From Halorientalis persicus (GTDB taxonomy: Archaea; Halobacteriota; Halobacteria; Halobacteriales; Haloarculaceae), in NCBI RefSeq assembly GCF_900110215.1, contig NZ_FOCX01000003.1, positions 186,001 to 250,000 of the forward strand: 64,000 nucleotides of DNA, written 5' to 3'. The translations under genes were made by a program, and so were the position numbers. Shown here one piece after another: positions 18,811 to 27,886 of the stretch; positions within the stretch are counted from its first letter, which is position 1; each line of letters begins with the position of its first letter. The notes under the pieces were generated by a model. The model saw only the letters and a list, made by a program, of their open reading frames with translations, searched no databases and had not been told where the DNA came from.

Positions 18811-20099
18811 CGGGACCACCCCGCGGTCGCGAGCGCGCGTTCGATGTCCTCGCCCGCCCCCACATCCACGACGGGGACACCGCTCGCGCGAACGTCGGCG
18901 AGCCGATCCCGGCGCTCGTATCGTGCGAGCGTCCGGCCCGCCGTGTTCTCGACTGTGGGGTCCGGACTGACGACGCTGACCGGCGTCCCCAGCGCGGCGA
19001 CCCCCTCGATCAGCCCCACGACGGCGTCGTCGACCAGCGGTGTCGACACGATCACTTCGGCGGTCCCCGGGAGCCGCTCGCGCAGCCACCCGCGACCAGC
19101 GTCGGTCGGATCGGCCGCCGTGTCCCTTCCCTCGCCGTCCCCGTCGCTCGTCACCTGTTCGACCGATCGGGAGAACAGTTCCCGTGCGCGTTGCTCGTGT
19201 GCGCGCCCGCGACCGGGTGCGAGCCACGTTCGTTCCGGACCGAGCGTCGCGACGCCGACGCGGTGGTCGTCGGCCGCGAGGCCGCCGAACAACGCTTCCG
19301 CTACCGACAGCGACCGCTCGACAGCCGTCTCGCCGTCCGGCGTCGGTGCGACCGCGGCCACGGGTCGGGTGTCGACCACGAGAACGACCGGGAGCGACCG
19401 CTCGGGGTGGAACTCGACCGTCGCCAGCTGGCCCGTCCGGGCTCGTCGCCGCCAGTCGACCCGGCTCAGTGGGTCCCCTCGCTGGTACTCCCGGATCGTC
19501 CGGAAGGTCAGCCCGTCCCCGGAGCCGTCGACGGTCTGCCGACCGGCGTAGCGGGCGTTCGCGGCCCGGAGCGGGAGTCGCTGGCCGTCGTCGAGTCGCG
19601 GCGGCTCGCCGATCTCCGTCGCCTCGTCGGCCTCGATCTCGATCCGCCGCTCGACCACGCCCGCCGCGTCCCGGAGGAGGACCGTCGCCGGCTGGAACTC
19701 GTGGACACCGGATGCGGCCTCGACCGCGTAGGACAGCGTCGCCGTCCCGCCGGGTCGCAGGCTCGTCCCCAGACTCGGCGCGCCGTCGACGACCCGGAGC
19801 GCAGGCGGCACGCCATCGACTAGCCTGAGTTCCGGAAGCGTCCGGTCGCCGACGTTCTCGATCGTGAGTTGGACCGTCACCGTGTCGCCGGGTTCGGGGT
19901 CCGGGTCGCTGACCGACCGGGTGAGCGCGAGCGTCGCGGCCGGCGGTGCGACCACGCGCCCGTACGCCAGCAGTGCGACTGCGAGCGCGGCGACGGGGAG
20001 CAGTGCTGGCGTCCAGGTGAGGAGCCCGAGCGCGCCGGCGAGCAACGCCGCGGCGCTCAACCCGCGCCACCGTTCCGTTCGCTTGACCGTTCCGCTCAT
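18807..20099 (-). CDS. DUF58 domain-containing protein
   Basis: A 430-residue protein with two N-terminal membrane helices (~residues 12-45), a beta-rich extracytoplasmic-type domain (VTVQLTIENVGDRTLPELRL...), and the DUF58 signature REYQRGDPLSRVDWRRRART near 210, followed by a vWA-like fold (VVLVVDTRP). DUF58 proteins usually pair with a MoxR AAA+ ATPase and are linked to envelope maturation. No MoxR gene is adjacent here. Confidence 0.88.
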   Translation of the reverse strand: MSGTVKRTERWRGLSAAALLAGALGLLTWTPALLPVAALAVALLAYGRVVAPPAATLALTRSVSDPDPEPGDTVTVQLTIENVGDRTLPELRLVDGVPPALRVVDGAPSLGTSLRPGGTATLSYAVEAASGVHEFQPATVLLRDAAGVVERRIEIEADEATEIGEPPRLDDGQRLPLRAANARYAGRQTVDGSGDGLTFRTIREYQRGDPLSRVDWRRRARTGQLATVEFHPERSLPVVLVVDTRPVAAVAPTPDGETAVERSLSVAEALFGGLAADDHRVGVATLGPERTWLAPGRGRAHEQRARELFSRSVEQVTSDGDGEGRDTAADPTDAGRGWLRERLPGTAEVIVSTPLVDDAVVGLIEGVAALGTPVSVVSPDPTVENTAGRTLARYERRDRLADVRASGVPVVDVGAGEDIERALATAGWSR

Positions 20100-20626
20100 C
20101 CGTCCACCTCCCGCAGTGCCGCCAGCGCCGCGCGGGCCCGCCGCGAGATCGTCGGCTCCCCGCGCAACACGGTCCGCATCCGCTCCCGGCGCGACGGCGG
20201 CCGTTCCTCGAAGAAGGCCCGCGCGGCGTCGTCGTCGGTCCAGTCACCCGCGATCAGGTGCTCGCGGGCTTGCGCCCGCGAACAGTCCAGCCGGTCGGCG
20301 AGGATGGACACGGCGACCGTCTCGATCCGCGCCCGCAACCGCGCCTGTTCGTCCTCGTCACGCGTCGAGAGGTCGGCTAACTGCCGGTCGATCTCGTCAC
20401 CGGGTACCGGCCGCCCCCCGTCGCCGGGATCCGGGAGCGACCCGTCGGCGACCGTCGTCCACGAGCGGTCGAGGGCGGCCAGCCCGCCCACGCCGCCGGC
20501 CAGCAGCGCCGACCCCACGAAGACGACCGCGGCGAGCCCGCTCCCACCGACCGACAGCGGCGTGAACACCAGCGCTGCGCCGGCGGCCGTCGACGCGAAC
20601 CCGACCGCGAGCAGGACCCGGCGCAT
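20096..20626 (-). CDS. DUF7269-like membrane protein
   Basis: A 176-residue protein: two membrane helices (~5-50), then a cytoplasmic Arg/Asp-rich helical domain containing SILADRLDCSRAQAREHLIAG and a basic tail. Gene order (after DUF4129, before DUF58) and layout match the haloarchaeal DUF7269 family. Its ends overlap both neighbours by 1-4 nt, so translation is coupled. Confidence 0.75.
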   Translation of the reverse strand: MRRVLLAVGFASTAAGAALVFTPLSVGGSGLAAVVFVGSALLAGGVGGLAALDRSWTTVADGSLPDPGDGGRPVPGDEIDRQLADLSTRDEDEQARLRARIETVAVSILADRLDCSRAQAREHLIAGDWTDDDAARAFFEERPPSRRERMRTVLRGEPTISRRARAALAALREVDG

Positions 20627-21303
20627 CAGTCCTCTCCCTCCCCGTCGAGTGCGTTCAACGCGTCGCGAGCGCGTTCCTCGCGGTCCTCGGTCGGCTCGGC
20701 CGCGCCGTAGCGCACCCGGTCGAACAGGTCGGTCAGCCGCTCGACGGGCTCGGTGTCCGCGCCGGTACGAACCGCCTCGCGGGCGAACTCCCGGGGCGTT
20801 GTCGTCTCGCCGTATGGGACGTCGAGCTCCGTCACCATCGTCCGCCAGGCGCGGTACACCTCGTTGTCCGCCGCGGCGTCCGGAACGGGCATCGTCGTGC
20901 CTTCTTCACCGCCTCCGTCGTCGGGCCGATCCCGGTCGGTACCGGGGCGGTCTGTCGCCCTTTCTTGCTCCGTTCGACCCCGGACGCCGAGCCACCAGAG
21001 CGTCGCGATTACCAGCGCCGTCACGGCCAGCAAGAGCAGCGGATTCACCGCGGGCAGGTACGCCGCGAGCCGCGAGTTGATCCCGTCCGGCGGATCGGGG
21101 ACGGCGGTCGCGCTGTCGCCACCGGGGTCGGTGAGGTTCGCCGCCCCTGCCGCCGACGACCGCGGTGACGGGGTTCGGAGGTCACCACCCTCGCTCTCGA
21201 CCGTCGGCGAGGGGCGCGACCCGTCGATGGTCGCTCCGACGACGGCGAACGAAAGCGCGGCGACGACCGCCGCCAGAACGACGAGGAGGGCCTGTCTGCT
21301 CAC
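20626..21303 (-). CDS. DUF4129 domain-containing membrane protein
   Basis: A 225-residue protein with a signal sequence (~5-27), a Ser/Pro/Asp-rich outer segment, one membrane helix (~88-108), and a C-terminal cytoplasmic DUF4129-like domain (NEVYRAWRTMVTELDVPYGE...TPREFA...LTDLFDRVRYG). In other archaea and bacteria DUF4129 occurs with transglutaminase or DUF58/MoxR genes. It is the first gene of the operon, 76 nt downstream of hemB. Stop and next start overlap (TGATG). Confidence 0.82.
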   Translation of the reverse strand: MSRQALLVVLAAVVAALSFAVVGATIDGSRPSPTVESEGGDLRTPSPRSSAAGAANLTDPGGDSATAVPDPPDGINSRLAAYLPAVNPLLLLAVTALVIATLWWLGVRGRTEQERATDRPGTDRDRPDDGGGEEGTTMPVPDAAADNEVYRAWRTMVTELDVPYGETTTPREFAREAVRTGADTEPVERLTDLFDRVRYGAAEPTEDREERARDALNALDGEGED

Positions 21304-21379
21304 GGCCGCCGCTTCGCCCGCACGGGACTTGAAGCTCGACCGTGATTTTCGCGGTCAGAAACCGTCCGAAACTGGAGTC

Positions 21380-22363
21380 TTACAGCCGGTCGGCCACGTC
21401 CTCGGCGAAGTAGGTCAGGATCAGGTCCGCGCCGGCCCGCTTGATCGACAGCAGCGACTCGTGGGCGACGGCCTCCAGGTCGAGCCACCCCTTCTCGGCG
21501 GCGGCGTGCAGCATGGCGTACTCCCCGGAGACGTTGTAGGCCGCGACGGGGTGGTCGAACTCGCGGCGGACAGCGCTCACCACGTCCAGATACGGGAGGG
21601 CGGGCTTGACCATCAGCACGTCCGCGCCCTGTTCCACGTCCAGTTCGACCTCGCGCATCGCCTCGCGGGCGTTGGCGGGGTCCATCTGGTAGTGCCGGCG
21701 GTCGCCGAAGGCGGGCGCGCCGTCGGCGGCGTCCCGGAACGGCCCGTAGAACTCGCTCTCGTATTTGGCCGCGTAGCTCATGATCGGCACGTCCGAATAG
21801 CCCGCGCCGTCCAGTCCCTCGCGGATCGCGCCGACCATCCCGTCGGTCATCGAGGAGGGCGCGACCATGTCCGCGCCGGCCTCGGCGTGGGAGACCGCCG
21901 TCTTCGAGAGGAGATCGAGCGTCTCGTCGTTCTCGACTGTGAGCGTGGGGTCGTCGGCGGCCTCGTCTTCCACCACTCCACAGTGCCCGTGGTCGGTGTA
22001 CTCGCACATACACACGTCGGTGATGACGTAGGCGTCGGTCTCGTCGGTGATCGTTCGAACGGCGCGCTGGACGACACCGTCCTCGGCCCAGGCCCGTGAG
22101 CCCCGGGCGTCCTTGGATTCGGGAATGCCGAAGACGATGACCGCTTCGACGCCGGTCTCGCGGATCTCCTCGACGCGGGCGACGGCCTCGTCGACGGGCA
22201 CGCGCTCGTGGCCGGGCATCGAGGGGATCGGCTGACGGTCGTCGGTCGTCGCGTCGACGAACACGGGCGCGATCAGATCGCTCGCGGAGAGATCGACCTC
22301 GCTGACGAGCGACCGGACGCCGTCCCGACGGAGCCGGCGGGGCCGGTGTGTGAGGTGGTCCAT
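21380..22363 (-). CDS. hemB: Porphobilinogen synthase
   Basis: A 327-residue enzyme that condenses two 5-aminolevulinate molecules to porphobilinogen. The zinc-type metal site is visible as [14 protein letters not shown] (residues ~115-130). The two catalytic lysines are in the [15 protein letters not shown] and [12 protein letters not shown] contexts. The start at 22363 ([17 protein letters not shown]) fits the family and has a TATA-like box (CTTTTGCC) about 27 nt upstream. It follows HemL in the pathway. Confidence 0.96.
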   Translation of the reverse strand: MDHLTHRPRRLRRDGVRSLVSEVDLSASDLIAPVFVDATTDDRQPIPSMPGHERVPVDEAVARVEEIRETGVEAVIVFGIPESKDARGSRAWAEDGVVQRAVRTITDETDAYVITDVCMCEYTDHGHCGVVEDEAADDPTLTVENDETLDLLSKTAVSHAEAGADMVAPSSMTDGMVGAIREGLDGAGYSDVPIMSYAAKYESEFYGPFRDAADGAPAFGDRRHYQMDPANAREAMREVELDVEQGADVLMVKPALPYLDVVSAVRREFDHPVAAYNVSGEYAMLHAAAEKGWLDLEAVAHESLLSIKRAGADLILTYFAEDVADRL

Positions 22364-22400
22364 ACCCGGACGTATCCGCGTTGTGGGCAAAAGCACACCG

Positions 22401-23171
22401 CTAGAGGGTGACGACACCCAGTTCGACCAGCACCCACGCGCTGGCCATGATCAGCGAGTTGTAGAGGCCGTGGACCCCGACCGGGACCCAGATCGACCCG
22501 GTCCGGTGGTAGCTGTAACCGAACCCGAGGCCGACGCCGAACACGATGGCGAGCATCACGGCCGCCCAGAACGTCGAGTAGGCCAGATACGACGGGAGGT
22601 GCAGGATGGCGAAGAGGACGCCCGCACCGACGATGGCGACGGCACTCGACGACGCCTCCCCGAGGTACTGCTGGACGACGCCGCGGAACAGCACCTCCTC
22701 ACAGGGGGCGACGACGAACAGCGATAGCGGAATCATCACGAGCACGAGCGTCTGCGGGTCGATCGCCGTCTCCGTGACGCGTACCGGCAGTGCTGGACCG
22801 CCAAACTGGAGGGCGGCGAGGACGGCGACCGACCGGACGGCGAACAGCGCCACCGCGCCGCCGACGACCCACGCCACCACGCGGCCACGAGTCGGACTCC
22901 CGAGTCCCATGTACTCGATGCCGCGGTCCGTCGCCTTGACGAACGTCAGCGCCGCGACACCGAACCCCAGTTCGGCCAGTCCCAGCGCGAGGACGACCGT
23001 CGGGACCGTCGCCGGGAGGAAAAACGTGGGCACGATCAACACGGCGCTGCTGACGGCGGCGAATATGGTCAGCCCGACGGCGACGACGCCGCGTCGTAGC
23101 CGGGGCCAGTCGTACCGACTCGCGGACGATTCGGCGTCGGTCCGGTCCGGACCGTCCGTGGGTGCGTCCAT
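22401..23171 (-). CDS. CPBP family intramembrane protease
   Basis: A 256-residue membrane protein with about seven helices. The CPBP (Abi) signature [14 protein letters not shown] provides the EExxxR glutamates; the second and third motifs are the His-containing FAILHLPSY and a later helix. Homologues process membrane peptides or CaaX proteins; the substrate here is unknown. The start at 23171 gives a polar N-terminus before helix 1. Confidence 0.88.
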   Translation of the reverse strand: MDAPTDGPDRTDAESSASRYDWPRLRRGVVAVGLTIFAAVSSAVLIVPTFFLPATVPTVVLALGLAELGFGVAALTFVKATDRGIEYMGLGSPTRGRVVAWVVGGAVALFAVRSVAVLAALQFGGPALPVRVTETAIDPQTLVLVMIPLSLFVVAPCEEVLFRGVVQQYLGEASSSAVAIVGAGVLFAILHLPSYLAYSTFWAAVMLAIVFGVGLGFGYSYHRTGSIWVPVGVHGLYNSLIMASAWVLVELGVVTL

Positions 23172-23282
23172 GCGTGCCCACCTTCGTCGCCGACTGAAAT
23201 ACAGCTTTGCCCACACGAGACGGCGTGCGGGGCGGGACCGAGGCGGTGCTGAGCGGTCGTGGTGGCGGTAGCAGAAGGTATC

Positions 23283-23372
23283 GTACCGAACTCGCGCGGA
23301 GCGCGAGTTCGGCTTTTTCGCCCACGTTTTTGGCGAGGGGGTCGCTCTGCGACCCCCTCGCGAAAAAGGTGG
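23283..23372 (-). repeat. Intergenic multi-hairpin element, copy C
   Basis: On the minus strand it starts immediately after the stop codon (TAA, 23375-23373) of the iron-sulfur oxidoreductase gene: CCACCTTTTTC, then a perfect 13-bp hairpin with a 3-nt loop (23333-23361), CAAAAACGTGGGCGAAAAA, a perfect 12-bp hairpin with a 3-nt loop (23286-23312), and a terminal GGTACGATACC that continues to about 23276. The stems are unrelated to those of copies A and D. Confidence 0.85.
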
Positions 23373-25577
23373 TTAGTCGTCAGCGGGCGCGGACTCGCCG
23401 CCGGCGGTCGCGCCGGCCGTGACGCCGCCCTGTTCGACGGCTTCGACGAGCAGTTCGGCCACGTCGACGATCTCGATGTCGTCCTCGAAGTTGCCGGTCT
23501 TGCGGCCGTCCTCGTACATCGTCATGCACATCGGACAGGCGACGACGAACTTCTCGACGGCGTTGCCGGCCTCCGTATCTTCCAGCGCCTCCCGGAGGCG
23601 TTCCTCGCTGGGTTTCTCCTCCTCTTCGAGTTCCATCCAGAGGCCACCGCCACCGCCACCGCAACAGAACGAGTCGTCGCGGTTGCGCGGCATCTCGTGG
23701 AGGTCACAGCCCGTCGCGCGGATCAGGTCGCGTGGGGCCTCGTACTCGTCGTTGTACCGGCCGAGGTGACACGGATCGTGGTAGGTGACGGTGTAGTCGA
23801 GTTCGGTGCCGCTGAGGCCGAGTTTCCCGCGGTCGACGAGTTCCTCGACGGCCTGAGTCCAGTGGTAGATGCCCGCGTCGGGGTTCCACTCGTCGTCCTC
23901 GATGTCGAACTCCATCATCGGGTCGTCGGCGAACTCCGCGAAGTCGACCTCCGGGTATTCGTTCTTGAACGTGTTGAACGAGTGGGGGTCGGTACAGACG
24001 ATCTTGTCGAAGTTCACGTCCTGGAAGTTCTCGACCATCGTCGCAGCCTGCTCGACGAACAGGAACTCCTCGCCGACTCGCCGGATGTCGTTGGCGTCGT
24101 AGACCTCGTCGTCGTAGAGGATGCCAAAGTCCACGTCGGCTTCCTGGAACAGTTTGGCCAGGGACTTGGCGACCTGCTTGTTCCGGTCGTCGAAGGAGGG
24201 GTAGTCGCCGACGTACCAGAGGAACTCCACGTCCTCCTCGCGGGCGTCGGCCACGTCGAACTCGAGGTCCTCGGTCCAGTCGCCACGGTTGCGCTGACTG
24301 TTGCCGAAGGTGTTGCCCTTCTGCATGACGTTCTGGAACACGTCCTGCAGGCTGGGCTGGATCTCGCCCTCGTCGGTGAGCTGCCGGTTCAGCCGGGTGA
24401 AGGTCTTGAGGTGCTCGATCTCGACCGGGCAGGCGTCCATGCAGGCCATGCAGGCCATACAGGACTCCATCGTCTCGGCCTGGATCACCGCGTCGTCGGA
24501 GTCGGCGACGATGTCTTTCTCGTCGCCACCGTTGTCGACGTGCTCGCGGTAGTTCTTCAGGTCGAGGATCACGTCCCGCGGCGAGAGGTTGCGCCCGGAG
24601 TTGTTGGCCGGACAGACCGAGGTACAGCGGCCACACTTCGTACAGGCGTCCTGATCGAGGATCTCCTTCCAGGAGAACGAATCCATCGACTCCGCGCCCG
24701 TGTCGGCGTCCAGATCCGCGGGGATGCCGGGCAGGCGCTTGCCGGCTTTCTCGTCGCGCGTGACGACGTTGGCGAACGACGAGATCATGTGGAACGGCTT
24801 GGCGTAGGGGATCGCCGCGATGAAGACGAACGCGATGATTGCGTGTGACCACCACGCGAGCGGGTAGGCTGCCGTCGCCATCTCCGGGGTCATCCCGGCG
24901 GCCGCGAACGTGTCCTTGAGGAACCAGCCGACGAAGCTGACGGTCTCGAAGGACACGTCACGAGTGGCGCTGGTGCCCAGAATGCGGATCGCCTCGGTGA
25001 CGAACCCGCCGACGCCGAGCAGGAACAGCGACCAGATGAACAGGTGGTCTTCCAGACTGGAGTTGGGGCCCCAGAGCCGCTCGTTCCGGACGACGTAGCG
25101 CCGGTACAGCGCCATGCCGATCCCGACGACGAACAGCAGGCCCATGAAGTCCATCACCAGGGAGTACGAGAGATAGAAGTCCCCGTTGAAGATGGAGAAG
25201 CTCTGGCCCGTCAGGAGCTTCCCGCCCTTCTCGAGGAAGTCCATGTCGATGGCCAGGATCGTCGTCCCGATGAGCAGGGTCAGAAAACCCCACATGATGA
25301 ACGAGTGCATCAGCCCGCCGTAGAGGTCACGGTCGAACTGTTTTTGATTCGTAAAGACGATCTTGGATGCTTCGCTGATCCGACTTCCGAGGTCGTCCAT
25401 GCGCTCGAACCAGTCCTCGTCGCCCTGCGCGTACCGATCGAACCGACGGTACACACCCCAGATGAGAACTGCGATCGTCAGCGCCGCCAAGTAATAAAAG
25501 ACGACCTCACCGATGTGGCTGATCTGCCACATCGTAGGACGTGTGACGGTGTCACCCGCCTGCAACGGAAGTACCAT
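23373..25577 (-). CDS. Membrane-bound heterodisulfide reductase-like iron-sulfur oxidoreductase
   Basis: A 734-residue fusion. Residues ~1-270 form a NarI/HdrE-like membrane domain with about six helices and several candidate haem-ligand His. Near 320-400 are two 4Fe-4S motifs (CTKCGRCTSVCP and CMACMACMDACP). The C-terminal part carries CCG-type motifs (YHDPCHLGRYN; DDSFCCGGGGGG; ACPMC) as in HdrD/GlpC/LctE-type reductases. Such proteins move electrons between a soluble donor and the quinone pool; in haloarchaea electron-transfer flavoprotein is a plausible donor, but this is inference. A CTTAAG box lies about 28 nt upstream. Confidence 0.88.
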   Translation of the reverse strand: MVLPLQAGDTVTRPTMWQISHIGEVVFYYLAALTIAVLIWGVYRRFDRYAQGDEDWFERMDDLGSRISEASKIVFTNQKQFDRDLYGGLMHSFIMWGFLTLLIGTTILAIDMDFLEKGGKLLTGQSFSIFNGDFYLSYSLVMDFMGLLFVVGIGMALYRRYVVRNERLWGPNSSLEDHLFIWSLFLLGVGGFVTEAIRILGTSATRDVSFETVSFVGWFLKDTFAAAGMTPEMATAAYPLAWWSHAIIAFVFIAAIPYAKPFHMISSFANVVTRDEKAGKRLPGIPADLDADTGAESMDSFSWKEILDQDACTKCGRCTSVCPANNSGRNLSPRDVILDLKNYREHVDNGGDEKDIVADSDDAVIQAETMESCMACMACMDACPVEIEHLKTFTRLNRQLTDEGEIQPSLQDVFQNVMQKGNTFGNSQRNRGDWTEDLEFDVADAREEDVEFLWYVGDYPSFDDRNKQVAKSLAKLFQEADVDFGILYDDEVYDANDIRRVGEEFLFVEQAATMVENFQDVNFDKIVCTDPHSFNTFKNEYPEVDFAEFADDPMMEFDIEDDEWNPDAGIYHWTQAVEELVDRGKLGLSGTELDYTVTYHDPCHLGRYNDEYEAPRDLIRATGCDLHEMPRNRDDSFCCGGGGGGLWMELEEEEKPSEERLREALEDTEAGNAVEKFVVACPMCMTMYEDGRKTGNFEDDIEIVDVAELLVEAVEQGGVTAGATAGGESAPADD

Positions 25578-25739
25578 GTTGTGGTTGTGTGGAAGTTACG
25601 CGCTTAAGTCTTGCCAAGCGCCAGCATACCCACGGTACACAACCTGTCAACGATTTCTCCGCCCCTGGCGGCCACGGGAAACCGCCCCCGGCTATGGCCG
25701 GCAATACCTTTTTGTACGCGCGTCGACCGTCCAGTGACG

Positions 25740-26348
25740 ATGGACGAGAAAACCGAGGAACTCCGGGATCTCTTCGTCGAGGTCACCGACGAGGAGACGG
25801 TGACCGAACGCCAGGAGGAGGGGCCGGGGTCGCTCACCGACGCCGACGAGGCCGCCGTCGCCGACCGCATCGCGGCCGTCGTCGCCGAGATGCGGGAGCG
25901 CTACGACTTCGTGACCGACCTCGACGCCGACACCCTCGTGACCGTCGTCCGCGGGTTCTACGACGGCGCGGCCGACGCCGCCATCGCCGACACCCTCGAC
26001 ACCGACCCCGACACCGTCTTTCGCGCCCGCATGGACCTCCACCTGCTCGACGACGACGACACCGAGTTCCCGTTCGACCTCGCCGACCTCCGGGACGCCC
26101 GCGCGGACGCGGACGGCTCCGACGCGGCCACGCTGGCCGACACGCTCGATGCCGACCCCGAGACCGTCGAGCGTGCCCTGCTCGTCGCCGAGACCCAGAA
26201 GGCGATCCGCCGCGTCAGCGGCCGCTTCCGGAGCGAGTTCGAGGACGCCATCCCCGACGCCGCCCTCTCGGTCCGCCTGACCGAGTCGGCCCAGGAGGAC
26301 GGCCTCGAAGAAGCCGCCGAGGACATCGAGACGGATACCAAGTTCTAG
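25740..26348 (+). CDS. cmi4: Conditioned medium-induced protein 4-like
   Basis: A 202-residue, very acidic cytoplasmic protein. It has two similar segments (LADTLDTDPDTVFRARM... and LADTLDADPETVERALL...), each resembling a helix-turn-helix-like unit. It matches my memory of haloarchaeal 'conditioned medium-induced protein 4'; the molecular role is unknown. ATG 25740 was chosen because an AT-rich ACCTTTTTG box lies about 30 nt upstream. A structured element begins right after the stop. Confidence 0.65.
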   Translation: MDEKTEELRDLFVEVTDEETVTERQEEGPGSLTDADEAAVADRIAAVVAEMRERYDFVTDLDADTLVTVVRGFYDGAADAAIADTLDTDPDTVFRARMDLHLLDDDDTEFPFDLADLRDARADADGSDAATLADTLDADPETVERALLVAETQKAIRRVSGRFRSEFEDAIPDAALSVRLTESAQEDGLEEAAEDIETDTKF

Positions 26349-26484
26349 AACCCACTTTTTCCGTCGGGGGGTCGCCGCTGGCGACCCCCCGAAGCAAAAA
26401 CGTGGGGAAAAAGGCGCGAGCGCGTCGGAGACGCGCTCGCGATGAACCCCGCGCCTCCGGCGCGCGGACGCTTACGGCGTCCGC
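26349..26484 (+). repeat. Intergenic multi-hairpin element, copy D
   Basis: Begins 2 nt after the cmi4 stop. Left arm CCCACTTTTT 26351-26360; perfect 12-bp hairpin with loop GCT 26365-26391; right arm GCAAAAACGTGGGG 26394-26407; perfect 11-bp hairpin with loop GGA 26416-26440; 6-bp hairpin with loop TCC 26450-26464; and an 8-bp hairpin with a 5-nt loop, 26464-26484. The GGTACGATAC terminus found in other copies is not visible. Confidence 0.85.
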
Positions 26485-26533
26485 ACCGCACAGCACAGTT
26501 TTCTTTTCGCCGGTTGTTCAACTCTCCAACACG

Positions 26534-26929
26534 ATGGGTGTCCTTGCTCCCCGCAACTGGCTCTCCACGGACTCGCCGAGCGGGACCGACCTACTCGTCG
26601 CGGCGCTGGCGGTGCCCGTCGTGGTCCAGAACCTGCTCCTCCCGAGTTCCCTCGCCTGGCCCTGGGTCGCCGTCGGTTTCCTCGCGTTCGCGGTCGCGAT
26701 GGGGCCGGTCGCCGCGTCGTCGTTCGGTGAGCGCGTCGGGTCCTGGTTCCGTGGGATCGGCGTCGAGGGGCGGCTACTCGCCATCGTCACCGTCGCCGCG
26801 GCCGTCTGGCTGGTGACCGAGGTCGTCGAGGGCGTGTTCACGCCGCTCCACAGCCTCGGCACCGGCGGGTTGCTCGCCGTCGTCGTGTTCGTCGCGCTCC
26901 GGACGGTCTACGCGCGGATCGCGGGCTGA
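26534..26929 (+). CDS. Four-helix membrane protein, unknown
   Basis: A 131-residue protein with four hydrophobic segments (~residues 20-38, 42-62, 80-100, 108-126). No family is recognised. ATG 26534 is supported by a TTTTCTTTT stretch about 28 nt upstream. It lies just past element D and before the Cas4-like gene. Confidence 0.65.
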   Translation: MGVLAPRNWLSTDSPSGTDLLVAALAVPVVVQNLLLPSSLAWPWVAVGFLAFAVAMGPVAASSFGERVGSWFRGIGVEGRLLAIVTVAAAVWLVTEVVEGVFTPLHSLGTGGLLAVVVFVALRTVYARIAG

Positions 26930-26993
26930 GACGCACCGCCGGCGACCGGGTCGTCACGAACGTTCAAATACCAGTCCGGGACCACCCCCGGCC

Positions 26994-27641
26994 ATGCACA
27001 CGTTCCGGGACGTAGAGACGGCCGCGTACTGCCCGCGAAAGCTCTACTACCGACGGCGCTCGGGGCCGCCGGACGTGCCCGACGAGGTGGCCGCCTGCCG
27101 GAGCCTGGCCTTCGAGTACGAGCGCCTGCTCGATTCCGACGCCGACCTGCTGGCCGCCCCCATCGAAGTCTCGCCCACGACGTTCCGGTCTCGACTCGGT
27201 CGGGCGAAGGCCCGACTCGACGCCTGGGACGGCCTGGTCGACCCGCCGACCCGCGAGCGCACGCTCGAAGGCCGGGAGTGTCGCGGCGTCGCCCACAAAG
27301 TCCTCGAAGACCCACTGGCCCCGTCGCTGGTGTTCGCCGGTCGCCCGCCCGAGGAAGGGGTCTGGGAGCCCCAGACCGTGCGGCTGGTCGCGGCGGCCAA
27401 GGCCCTGTCCTGGGAGCACGAGACTCCCGTCGAACGCGCCTTCGCGGAGTATCCCGCCCACGGCGTCGTTCGAACTGTGCCGCTGACGACCCGCCGGAAG
27501 GCCGCCTATCGGAGCGCCGTCCGCACGGCCGACGCCGTCGACGGCCCCCCAACTCGGATCGACAACGACGCGAAGTGCTCCCCCTGTGAGTTCCGCGAAC
27601 AGTGTGGGGTCCGCACCCGCTCACTCCGATCACTGCTCTAA
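26994..27641 (+). CDS. Stand-alone Cas4/Dna2-like nuclease domain protein
   Basis: A 215-residue protein with the Cas4 iron-sulfur arrangement: one N-terminal Cys in AAYCPRKLYYRRR (residue ~13) and a C-terminal cluster CSPCEFREQC (~194-203). Between them is a PD-(D/E)XK-like core of modest conservation (ECRGVAHKVLED; ...VRLVAAAKAL). Cas4 proteins are nucleases that trim prespacers or process DNA ends. No CRISPR array or other cas gene is in the window, so this is a solo form whose job may be general DNA processing. The catalytic acidic residues are not all obvious. Confidence 0.75.
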   Translation: MHTFRDVETAAYCPRKLYYRRRSGPPDVPDEVAACRSLAFEYERLLDSDADLLAAPIEVSPTTFRSRLGRAKARLDAWDGLVDPPTRERTLEGRECRGVAHKVLEDPLAPSLVFAGRPPEEGVWEPQTVRLVAAAKALSWEHETPVERAFAEYPAHGVVRTVPLTTRRKAAYRSAVRTADAVDGPPTRIDNDAKCSPCEFREQCGVRTRSLRSLL

Positions 27642-27886
27642 CTATTTATATAGTTGGACGCCCGTCAGCTACCCGTCTGACACAGGTCATATACGGCCGC
27701 AGTATAGCGGTTTTGGGTCGGCAGAATGTCCGAGGGGTTTAAGTACATCGGGGGTGGCAATAGAAATGCAGTCACACGCTCCACTCCGCTTTTGCCGATC
27801 GCCGGACGGCGCGGGTAGTACGTAACTCCGGGGACTGCGACCACGGGTCGGGAAATACCTAACTCCGCGTAGTGGAAAGACCGGCT
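27642..27886 (+). promoter_or_regulatory. Promoter/leader region of ilvA
   Basis: It contains an inverted repeat AACTAT-TTAT-ATAGTT near 27648-27663, a TTTAAGTA TATA box at about 27739 and a second AAATACCTA box near 27853. The second box suits a near-leaderless ilvA transcript; the first would give a leader of about 120 nt holding a 19-codon ORF (from ATG at about 27766 to TAA at about 27825). No attenuator-like Ile/Thr codon run is present. Confidence 0.45.

Noticed and set aside
18316-20247. 643-codon minus-strand frame
   Set aside because: Only its last 164 codons (from GTG 18810) are a gene. The rest is an Arg/Gly-rich shadow of DUF58 in another frame.
26994-27641. A CRISPR-Cas locus around the Cas4-like gene
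   Set aside because: No regularly spaced repeats and no other cas genes were found nearby.
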